Assembly: GCA_013695495.1 (NCBI GenBank) | Contig: JACDAK010000296.1 | Location: 1 to 8,514 of the forward strand | Reading direction: 5' to 3' | Source of the DNA: Blastocatellia bacterium | GTDB taxonomy: Bacteria > Acidobacteriota > Blastocatellia > Pyrinomonadales > Pyrinomonadaceae | Length of the DNA stretch: 8,514 nucleotides | Shown here: positions 1 through 5,014 of the stretch, one piece after another | Layout of the letters: every line of letters starts with the position of its first letter | Position numbering within the stretch: position 1 is the first letter of the stretch | Program-made: the position numbers and the translations under genes | The notes under the pieces: generated by a model | What the model was told of the DNA's origin: nothing | Seen by the model: the letters and a program-made list of their open reading frames with translations, nothing else | The model's database searches: none

Positions 1-67
1 CCGCACGGACTAAGCGGGGATTTTAAGGCGATGCTGACAAGTAGAACAACGAAAAGTGTGGGATGTG

Positions 68-102
68 TGAGGTCAGTTTTGGGGAGTCAGCACCTCAAAA
101 CT
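68..102 (+). repeat. Interleaved inverted repeats upstream of the beta-helix gene
   Basis: TGAGGT (68-73) is the reverse complement of ACCTCA (92-97), and AGTTTTG (75-81) is the reverse complement of CAAAACT (96-102). The arms interleave and overlap by two bases. In RNA they could form competing hairpins or, with trimmed stems, an H-type pseudoknot. No known RNA family is recognised. The rest of 1-170 shows no convincing gene. Confidence 0.3.
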
Positions 103-173
103 TTTCCCTCACTAATAGAAACATACGATCATATAAACCGAGGTTTCAGAAGATCGCGGAAAAAATATCGACT

Positions 174-201
174 TTGATGATAATTTCGCCTATTCTAGAT
201 T
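174..201 (+). promoter_or_regulatory. Candidate promoter of the beta-helix gene
   Basis: TTGATG (174-179), a 16-nt spacer, then TAGATT (196-201) make a plausible sigma70-type promoter in an AT-rich stretch. It would start transcription near position 208, about 80 nt before the chosen start codon. The match is partial, so confidence is low. The candidate PilZ promoter at 4467 has a very similar pair of boxes. Confidence 0.3.
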
Positions 202-227
202 AAATTAGCAGATCATTTAGGTTCAAT

Positions 228-252
228 CTTGCCGCAGGTTTGATCCGGCAAG
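228..252 (+). repeat. Perfect 7-bp stem-loop in the 5' leader of the beta-helix gene
   Basis: CTTGCCG (228-234) pairs perfectly with CGGCAAG (246-252) around an 11-nt loop. It sits 21 nt before the ribosome-binding site and downstream of the candidate promoter, so it would be in the 5' untranslated RNA. There is no T-tract after it, so a terminator is unlikely. A protein-binding or RNA-stability role is possible but unproven. Confidence 0.35.
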
Positions 253-287
253 GTACTCATCGACAGACACTTGGAAGGAATATATCC

Positions 288-1817
288 ATGAAGTTTTTAT
301 CCGGCAGACCTATTACTTTTGGAGCGATAATATTAGTAACTTTTTTTTGCGGTTTAGCGATCTTTTCGTTAAGTAGCGGAGCAGGATCCACGGTCGAGCG
401 AGTCGACGGAGAAATTTTCGTCAAGCGGGGAGGCGATTTCCAGGCTGCCCTTAACCAGGCTCGCCCGGGCGAAACAATTAAACTAGAGGCTGGCGCCACG
501 TTTACCGGACCCTTTACATTACCTTCGAAGAAGGGGGATTCCTTCATTACAATTACGAGTAGTGCGGATGCGAACGACCTTCCTACTGAAGGTGTCCGGG
601 TGGACCCAGGAATGCACTCACGAGCATTGCCAAAGCTTATATCTGCGACCGTCGAGCCGGTGGTGCTGGCTGTCGACGGAGCTCATCATTATCGATTTGT
701 AGCGGTGGAGTTCGGTGGGACGAAAGATGGGGTCGGCAACATCATTCAACTCGGAACTTCGCAGGAAAAGCGGATCGAAGACCTCCCTCATCACATTGAA
801 TTCGACCGCGTGTTCATTCACGCTACTTCCCCACTTGGCCAACGCAGGGGAATTGCTGCCAATGGAAAATTCGTAAAGATCATCAACAGCCATATCGAGG
901 GAATCCGTCGCAAGGGTGACGAAAGCCAGGCAATCGCCGCGTGGTCGACCGATGGCCCGATCGAGATTGTCAACAATTATCTTGAAGCTGCGGCTATCAA
1001 TATTTTATTCGGCGGCGGGGCGCCAGTGTTGCCGCTGGTCCCTACCGACTGTATCGTTAAGGATAACCACCTCAACAAACCTATCGAATGGAAAGGGACT
1101 GACTGGGTGGTGAAGAATCTTTTTGAGATCAAGAACGGCAAGCGAATTCGCATTGAGAATAACTTGATGACCCACAACTGGGGGATGGGGCAAGATGGCA
1201 TGGCTGTACTTTTTACGACGCGAATGGACAGCGGCGAGGCGACCGTTATCGAAGATATAACGTTTACCGGGAACATCGTGCGGGGTTCGGGCGGGGCTCT
1301 GAGCGTAATGGGCGGAGAGGGGGCCGGCGGGCGTCGACTTACTGTTTCAAACAATGTATTTGAGGATATCGACGGCTCAAAATGGAACAGTGCCGGGCGA
1401 TTCATGAAAGCCAGCGATTGGGACGGACTCGTGATAGACAATAATACTATTTTGCAAACTGGGAACATCTCTGTCGCTTGGGGAGAGTCGGTGAAGGGAT
1501 TCGTGTTCCGAAACAATATCGTGTTTGAAAATGAATACGGCTTCGCGGGCGACGGGACGAGGCCCGGACGAGACGTGATCGAAAAATACTTTTCGAATGG
1601 TGAGGTGCGGGGAAATATAATCATCGGCGGCAGCGATCGTAATTATGACCGAACTAATATATTATTGCCGTCGATAAGCGGGATTCAGTTTCGGGATCCT
1701 GGGAATGGCGACTATCGGTTGGCGGCGGATAGTCCTTATCGGCGTCGAGGAGTGGGGGGGACGCATATCGGAGCTGATTTGGACCCGCGGACTGTGGGAC
1801 GGTCGATGGTTCCGTAG
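288..1817 (+). CDS. Secreted or membrane-anchored right-handed parallel beta-helix protein
   Basis: The product is 509 residues. The start at 288 is preferred over an in-frame TTG at 240 because GGAAGGA (273-279) lies 8 nt upstream and the protein then begins with a proper export signal: a basic N-terminus, then a hydrophobic stretch at residues 9-26. The cysteine at residue 21 is not in a convincing lipobox. Residues 48-62 (GGDFQAALNQARPGE) are the entry cap typical of pectate-lyase-like beta-helix proteins. Beyond them come repeated short strands with Asn-rich turns (for example IENN, VSNN, VIDNN, FRNNI), as expected of a solenoid. The end (near YRLAADSPY) is also typical of these proteins. 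It probably acts outside the cytoplasmic membrane on, or bound to, polysaccharide. No catalytic residues can be assigned, so an enzyme activity is not claimed. It stands alone and is convergent with the Usp operon. A run of eight T (341-348) lies in the signal-peptide codons. Confidence 0.85.
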   Translation: MKFLSGRPITFGAIILVTFFCGLAIFSLSSGAGSTVERVDGEIFVKRGGDFQAALNQARPGETIKLEAGATFTGPFTLPSKKGDSFITITSSADANDLPTEGVRVDPGMHSRALPKLISATVEPVVLAVDGAHHYRFVAVEFGGTKDGVGNIIQLGTSQEKRIEDLPHHIEFDRVFIHATSPLGQRRGIAANGKFVKIINSHIEGIRRKGDESQAIAAWSTDGPIEIVNNYLEAAAINILFGGGAPVLPLVPTDCIVKDNHLNKPIEWKGTDWVVKNLFEIKNGKRIRIENNLMTHNWGMGQDGMAVLFTTRMDSGEATVIEDITFTGNIVRGSGGALSVMGGEGAGGRRLTVSNNVFEDIDGSKWNSAGRFMKASDWDGLVIDNNTILQTGNISVAWGESVKGFVFRNNIVFENEYGFAGDGTRPGRDVIEKYFSNGEVRGNIIIGGSDRNYDRTNILLPSISGIQFRDPGNGDYRLAADSPYRRRGVGGTHIGADLDPRTVGRSMVP

Positions 1818-1854
1818 TCATGCCCCCGTAACCCGGATGCTGACAAACGGACGT

Positions 1855-1890
1855 GCGCCGATTCGAGTAGATCGAACATTCGTTCGGCGC
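1855..1890. terminator. Possible bidirectional stem-loop between convergent genes
   Basis: GCGCCGA (1855-1861) pairs with TCGGCGC (1884-1890), and an inner TTCGA (1862-1866) can pair with TCGAA (1872-1876). It sits in the 121-bp gap between the stop codons of the beta-helix gene and the tandem Usp gene, where a shared terminator would be expected. No T-tract follows on either strand, so this is a weak call. Confidence 0.3.
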
Positions 1891-1938
1891 TAATGCCCCG
1901 TGGTCGGACACGAAAATTTCTATGTAAGATCGATAACA

Positions 1939-2862
1939 CTATGCCGGTCGGCGAACCACCTCTACCGAGCACTGGGCGCGGGCGGCCACTGCAGACGAAG
2001 TACTGCCGATGAGGAAGCGTTCGAGTCGGCTGCCAAAGGCATTTGCACCGAGGAAGATCGCATCGGCATTCCAGGCCTCGGCTTCTTCGATGATCTTTTT
2101 CTTCGGATTGCCGTCGACGACTTTCAACTCTGCCGCACATCCTATGGCTCTGAGCTTTTCGAGTGAGTCGGAAGCAAGTTCTTCCAGCCATGATCTTTCT
2201 GCATTATTGACTTCGTCGATCGCACGAGAGATAGGCGGGACAAAACGGCCGATCGCGGTCGGGTGAACGCCATCCGCTACGGCTACAAGCTGCACTTCGG
2301 TTCCTGCAGGCCAGTTTCTTTGCGCAACCGCACCGACTGCGGCTTGAGCCCCCTTGGAACTGTCAAAGCCGATAGCGATGCGGATGGGCGACTCGTCGAC
2401 ATTTATGCGGCCGCGAGCTACGCGAACCGAACATTTTGCTTCCGTTACGACCTTCTGCGAGATGCTGCCGAGAAGTAACCGACCTAACGCCGTCTGGCCT
2501 TGCGATCCGACAATAATCAGGTCCGGGTTGATCTCATCGGCAATCGAGAGCAATTCCCAAGATGGCGAGCCGTAGGTGGCGCGAGTTTCGATCGTCCAGC
2601 CCGGTAAGATCGACCTCGCGCGTGATTCGGCGTGTGCGACAAAGGTTTGGACCTCTGCCAACGCGCGACGGCCCTTCTCTCGATGGTGCGCGACAAGCTT
2701 TTCGAGAGCCGGATCGTTATCAGAATCACCTTCGGGGGGGAGCCAGATCTCTGCGACGGAAGCGATCAGAGCCTCGCCCGACTCGGGGAGTCCGGCCCGT
2801 GCAAGGTCGTCTATAGCCGCTTCCGCGCATCGCGAACCATCGTATGCAATCAGTATCTTCAT
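1939..2862 (-). CDS. Tandem universal stress protein (two Usp domains)
   Basis: The product is 307 residues, about twice a single Usp. Domain 1 (residues 1-150) begins KILIAYDGS with Asp8. It carries the ATP-binding signature G-2x-G-9x-G-S at Gly119, Gly122, Gly132 and Ser133, followed by the usual CSVRVAR strand. Domain 2 (residues 160-305) begins RIAIGFDSS with Asp167, but its loop (Gly272, Ala275, Gly286, Ser287) lacks the second glycine and is one residue longer. Domain 1 is therefore predicted to bind nucleotide and domain 2 may not. Usp proteins are cytoplasmic, and many are induced by starvation, hypoxia or oxidative stress. The gene is second in a minus-strand operon, 17 bp after the single-domain usp gene, and has only a weak GAG/AAGA ribosome-binding site. 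Translation may rely on coupling or short reinitiation. The family call is secure; the specific role is unknown. Confidence 0.93.
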   Translation of the reverse strand: MKILIAYDGSRCAEAAIDDLARAGLPESGEALIASVAEIWLPPEGDSDNDPALEKLVAHHREKGRRALAEVQTFVAHAESRARSILPGWTIETRATYGSPSWELLSIADEINPDLIIVGSQGQTALGRLLLGSISQKVVTEAKCSVRVARGRINVDESPIRIAIGFDSSKGAQAAVGAVAQRNWPAGTEVQLVAVADGVHPTAIGRFVPPISRAIDEVNNAERSWLEELASDSLEKLRAIGCAAELKVVDGNPKKKIIEEAEAWNADAIFLGANAFGSRLERFLIGSTSSAVAARAQCSVEVVRRPA

Positions 2863-2880
2863 TCTTATCTCAATTGAATT

Positions 2881-3327
2881 CTACACGTCTCCGCGGACAA
2901 TCACGACCGTACAAGGAGCATGGTGAACGATGGCCGATGAAACCGAGCCGAGAAGCCTTCCCCAAAAACCGCGGCCATGTGACCCGACCACGACAATATC
3001 AGCGGGCCACGAGTTGGCGAGGTCGACGATTCGCGTAGCAGGTTTTCCGCGAGGGATCGCTGTGGTGATGGCTGCGTCCGGGCACGAACTGCGGAAGATC
3101 TCGGCGGCTTCTTGAGCGAAGTGTTCCGCCTGCTTTTTCGCCGCATCGACCATGTCCTGGTAGTACTCGGGCGCGAGAGCGAAAGGTTCGCTAGCAAGCA
3201 CCGGAACATCTTCATAGACCGAGACGATACGGATCTCGACGCCGCTGTTTTTTCCGAATAGCTCACAACACGCCTGTGCAGCATTACGGCTGAAGTCCGA
3301 CCCGTCGGTCGCTAACATTACTTTCAT
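2881..3327 (-). CDS. Universal stress protein, single domain
   Basis: The product is 148 residues, the usual length of one Usp domain. It opens KVMLATDGSD with Asp8, and its nucleotide-binding loop is VGSHGRGFWGRLLGS (residues 114-128). This fits the G-2x-G-8/9x-G-S pattern, one residue shorter than the commonest form, and is followed by the HHAPCTVVIVR strand seen in typical members. A ribosome-binding site complementary to CTCCT (3334-3338) gives AGGAG 6 nt before the ATG, which fixes the start. It is the first gene of the minus-strand operon and is divergent from the flavoprotein gene at 3476. The two Usp products could form homo- or heterodimers, as the fold commonly dimerises, but this is inference. 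Confidence 0.94.
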   Translation of the reverse strand: MKVMLATDGSDFSRNAAQACCELFGKNSGVEIRIVSVYEDVPVLASEPFALAPEYYQDMVDAAKKQAEHFAQEAAEIFRSSCPDAAITTAIPRGKPATRIVDLANSWPADIVVVGSHGRGFWGRLLGSVSSAIVHHAPCTVVIVRGDV

Positions 3328-3401
3328 TTCATTCTCCTAGAATCGGTCATGAAGCAACCGGCATGCCTTCATCTAGGCACAACGGTTGCTCCGTATACAA
3401 A

Positions 3402-3450
3402 ACAGCGCGAGTCCGCTGTGGTATATTTGGCTATTGTAACAATCCGTCAA
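3402..3450. promoter_or_regulatory. Divergent control region with two dyads and a candidate Usp promoter
   Basis: The 148 bp between the divergent usp and flavoprotein genes contains two dyads: ACAGCG-6-CGCTGT (3402-3407 and 3414-3419) and the near-complete palindrome ATTGTAACAAT (3433-3443). On the minus strand, TTGACG (complement of 3445-3450) and TATACC (complement of 3420-3425) form a candidate promoter with a long 19-nt spacer. The ATTGT-A-ACAAT dyad lies in that spacer and the other dyad overlaps the expected start site. This is a plausible operator arrangement. No regulator family is identified, and I see no clear promoter for the plus-strand gene. Confidence 0.3.
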
Positions 3451-3475
3451 GGGGGCGAGTAAAGGAGCTTTTCTT

Positions 3476-3961
3476 ATGATCGAAGTAGAAGACATGCGCA
3501 CCGATGAGATCAACGACCTTCTTTCACGCCGGAACTACGGGCACTTGGGGTGTGCAGAGGACGGCCAGCCGTATGTTGTACCTGTGCACTACGCCTATGA
3601 CGAACCGGCGATCTATATCTACACTACCGAAGGCAAGAAGTCTGAGATCGTCAAAGATAACCCTTTAGTATGCCTGCAGGTCGAAGAGGTCGAGGATAAC
3701 CAGAACTGGAAAAGCGTCCTAGTAAATGGCCGTGCCGTGCACGTGACGTATCCTGCAGAGCGTAACCGTGCGCTAGAGCTTATCACCAAGGTCAACCCGA
3801 CCCTTACGCCCGCAGTCAGTATCCGGTGGATGGACAGTTGGGTTCGTGAGAATGTCGAAGTGATCCTACGAATCGATTCGAGGACGAAGACCGGCCGGGC
3901 GAGCGTGGACCGCAGCGGCAACGAGAAGCCCTTTTCGTCAAAACATCGCGACACTCAGTAG
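3476..3961 (+). CDS. Pyridoxamine 5'-phosphate oxidase-like FMN-binding split-barrel protein
   Basis: The product is 161 residues. AAAGGAG (3461-3467), 8 nt before the ATG, sets the start. The N-terminal half follows the pattern of small flavin-nucleotide-binding split-barrel proteins: a first helix (EINDLLSRRNYGHLGC), then strands with VVPVHYAYDE, IYIYTTEGKKSEIVKDNP and a VCLQVEEV strand, then SVLVNGRAVHV. In this family the strand after the K/R-rich loop helps hold FMN phosphate. These proteins are often annotated generically; some are flavin- or F420-dependent reductases, others heme-related, so no substrate is assigned. The last 20 or so residues are polar and probably disordered. The gene is divergent from the usp operon, which suggests a shared stress or redox response. 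Pairing of Usp proteins with small flavoproteins is familiar from hypoxia regulons, but that parallel is inference only. Confidence 0.88.
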   Translation: MIEVEDMRTDEINDLLSRRNYGHLGCAEDGQPYVVPVHYAYDEPAIYIYTTEGKKSEIVKDNPLVCLQVEEVEDNQNWKSVLVNGRAVHVTYPAERNRALELITKVNPTLTPAVSIRWMDSWVRENVEVILRIDSRTKTGRASVDRSGNEKPFSSKHRDTQ

Positions 3962-4008
3962 CTCTTACGTCTAACCTCGTCGCGCCGCACCCCTCAATTC
4001 TTTACTAC

Positions 4009-4030
4009 CGCGAATAATTCCGCGCTTTCT
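4009..4030 (+). terminator. Weak stem-loop after the flavoprotein gene
   Basis: CGCGAA (4009-4014), loop TAA, then TTC-C-GCG (4018-4024) form a 6-bp stem with one bulged C. A short pyrimidine run CTTTCT follows. It lies about 50 nt after the flavoprotein stop codon and is a candidate, inefficient terminator. Confidence 0.25.
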
Positions 4031-4076
4031 GACCAAAGGCGCCGACCGTTCCACGGCTAATCTCTCTAACCTAGCC

Positions 4077-4082
4077 TATAAT
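4077..4082 (+). promoter_or_regulatory. Consensus -10 box upstream of the small membrane protein gene
   Basis: A perfect TATAAT lies at 4077-4082 in the 194-bp gap before the small membrane protein. No good -35 box is seen at the right distance (4054-4059 reads CGGCTA), so the promoter would depend on another factor or be weak. Transcription would begin near 4089. The leader would include GAGCT-5-AGCTC (4126-4130 and 4136-4140), a short stem directly before the ribosome-binding site. Confidence 0.4.
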
Positions 4083-4155
4083 CAACAGTTAGCGTTGGTA
4101 TGTGCGTTGCAATTACATTTTGCGAGAGCTCGCTAAGCTCCGGAGGATTATAGAG

Positions 4156-4341
4156 ATGATGACCAAACTTTATTTTGCGTTGTGGGCTGTTTTGACAGTT
4201 ATCGCAGGCGGCATCGCTTTAACCGGCAACCTGACCGAAATGGCATTAGTGATTTCAGGATTTTTCGCCTTTGGGATGACTTTCATGGGAATGATGTCTG
4301 TACTTCCCACCGCCGTTCACGATTCGCTTGTAAAACATTGA
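4156..4341 (+). CDS. Small two-helix membrane protein, unknown function
   Basis: The product is 61 residues. The chosen ATG lies 9 nt after GGAGG (4142-4146); a second ATG follows immediately at 4159 and would remove only one residue. An upstream in-frame ATG at 4102 lacks a ribosome-binding site and adds a charged, non-conserved-looking stretch, so it is not used. Residues 5-22 and 29-50 are hydrophobic helices separated by a short polar turn (TGNLTE), and a short polar tail ends in VKH. The second helix is rich in Gly, Phe and Met. I do not recognise the family. The good ribosome-binding site, the nearby TATAAT and the terminator after it support a real gene. It is likely an inner-membrane protein. 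Nothing visible links it functionally to its neighbours. Confidence 0.72.
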   Translation: MMTKLYFALWAVLTVIAGGIALTGNLTEMALVISGFFAFGMTFMGMMSVLPTAVHDSLVKH

Positions 4342-4362
4342 CGTGCTAACCCCCCTAAGCTT

Positions 4363-4443
4363 GCTGCGAACTTGTTTCGCGGCAGCGATGAGGATCGAGT
4401 TCTCCAGAGTGCAGGGCCGGGTTGCTCGATCCTCTTCTTTTTG
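4363..4443 (+). terminator. Rho-independent terminator after the small membrane protein gene
   Basis: A perfect 10-bp stem is formed by GAGGATCGAG (4390-4399) and CTCGATCCTC (4425-4434), followed directly by TTCTTTTT (4435-4442), the pattern of an intrinsic terminator. The loop is unusually long at 25 nt. A second, smaller hairpin precedes it: GCTGC at 4363-4367 pairs with GCAGC at 4382-4386. Together they close the transcript that starts before 4156, and they separate it from the PilZ gene. Confidence 0.7.
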
Positions 4444-4466
4444 CCTGCCGAACTGGTTGAATTCTC

Positions 4467-4495
4467 TTGATTTGGCTTGAAGGTAAGAGTAGATT
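4467..4495 (+). promoter_or_regulatory. Candidate promoter of the PilZ gene
   Basis: TTGATT (4467-4472), a 17-nt spacer and TAGATT (4490-4495) form a reasonable sigma70-type promoter just after the upstream terminator. The predicted start near 4502 gives a 5' leader of about 139 nt, which contains the hairpin array described separately. Confidence 0.45.
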
Positions 4496-4531
4496 AGAAG
4501 TAACGGGGAAATCATTCGGTCTGCGCATGCC

Positions 4532-4635
4532 GCGTCGATCGGAGAGGTTCCGTGATGCTGCCTCACAGCATGAGAACACAATAAGGTGTTCACCCGGTTT
4601 AGCGTAGGCCCGGAACCGGGGTGAAAAAGCGACGC
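4532..4635 (+). promoter_or_regulatory. Structured 5' leader of the PilZ gene, possible cis-regulatory RNA
   Basis: Four hairpins lie almost end to end: CGGA-5-TCCG (4540-4552), ATGCTG-5-CAGCAT (4555-4571), GAACAC-6-GTGTTC (4574-4591) and CCCGGTT-14-AACCGGG (4593-4620). GCGTCG (4532-4537) can pair with CGACGC (4630-4635) and would enclose them all. That closing stem ends 5 nt before the PilZ start codon. GGGG (4618-4621) could alternatively pair with CCCC (4635-4638), giving a competing form. It has the general shape of a riboswitch-like junction but matches no class I know, including the c-di-GMP ones. Some of these short stems could arise by chance. Confidence 0.4.
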
Positions 4636-4640
4636 CCCAC

Positions 4641-4943
4641 ATGCCAAGAAAACACGATAGGTATCCATTTTTAGTTGAGATCGTACTTCATTCCGCATCG
4701 GGCAGAAGAAGCGTTCGAATTAGCGATATAAGCCGCGGAGGCTGTTACATCGACACGATATCGACCCTGATGAACGGTGAACCCGTTTCGTTCGAGCTCG
4801 TCCATCCGAATGGTGATCGTCTCGCATTTGCGGGTGAGGTTTGCTATTCGTTCGAACAACAAGGCTTTGGCGTAAAATTTACCGACCTCGGTGACGCTCA
4901 ATTAGAATTCCTCGAACGCATCCTTCCGGATTCTGCATCCTAG
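4641..4943 (+). CDS. PilZ domain protein, probable c-di-GMP receptor
   Basis: The product is 100 residues, a stand-alone PilZ domain. It has both halves of the c-di-GMP-binding signature: RxxxR at Arg3-Arg7 (RKHDR) and DxSxxG at Asp29, Ser31 and Gly34 (DISRGG). The later strands VSFELVHP, FAGEVCYS and GFGVKFTDL are typical of the barrel. It is expected to be cytosolic and to bind the second messenger, then act on a partner. Stand-alone PilZ proteins commonly influence motility, exopolysaccharide or secretion. No in-frame ATG, GTG or TTG lies between a stop at 4605 and this ATG, so the start is firm, yet there is no Shine-Dalgarno sequence; the preceding bases are part of the structured leader. 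The sheath-fusion gene begins 71 bp downstream from its own promoter, so joint function is possible but not shown. Confidence 0.9.
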   Translation: MPRKHDRYPFLVEIVLHSASGRRSVRISDISRGGCYIDTISTLMNGEPVSFELVHPNGDRLAFAGEVCYSFEQQGFGVKFTDLGDAQLEFLERILPDSAS

Positions 4944-4953
4944 CCGGCAAATA

Positions 4954-4997
4954 TTGACTTTTCTCTCGTAAAGCATATAGTTGCAGCAAAACTATAT
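4954..4997 (+). promoter_or_regulatory. Strong sigma70-type promoter with an overlapping operator-like inverted repeat
   Basis: TTGACT (4954-4959), a 16-nt spacer and TATAGT (4976-4981) lie 10 bp after the PilZ stop codon. The -10 box sits within the left arm of a perfect inverted repeat, ATATAGTT (4975-4982) and AACTATAT (4990-4997), with a 7-bp centre. The right arm covers the expected start site near 4988. A regulator bound here would block or control initiation. The sheath-fusion gene therefore has its own, probably regulated, transcript. Confidence 0.6.
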
Positions 4998-5014
4998 CGG
5001 CACGGAGAGAATTA

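Noticed and set aside
1..177. Open reading frame running in from the left edge (58 codons, frame 1)
   Set aside because: The translation shows no recognisable motif, and a stretch this long without a stop can occur by chance. The other two frames stop at 11-13 and 24-26, so the end of an upstream gene cannot be placed.
240..287. In-frame TTG start that would add 16 residues to the beta-helix protein
   Set aside because: The added part puts charged residues before the export signal and has no ribosome-binding site, whereas GGAAGGA is well placed for the ATG at 288. The TTG also lies inside the leader hairpin.
977..1624. Minus-strand 215-codon open frame antisense to the beta-helix gene
   Set aside because: It lies wholly within a well-supported gene and has Ser/Pro-rich, low-complexity composition typical of an antisense shadow.
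1736..2191. Minus-strand 151-codon open frame overlapping the Usp gene
   Set aside because: It is an alternative frame of the real Usp gene, is very Arg-rich and matches nothing I recognise.
4565..4610. TPP-riboswitch-like words (TGAGA, ACCC, AGCGTAGG) in the PilZ leader
   Set aside because: The essential CCTGATC-type segment and the GGGGTGCC 5' strand are missing in the right order, and the hairpin order differs. The match is coincidental.
4532..4635. tRNA-like cloverleaf suggested by the closing stem and arms
   Set aside because: There are too many arms and the span is about 104 nt. There is no TTCGA-type T-loop and no tRNA D-loop pattern.
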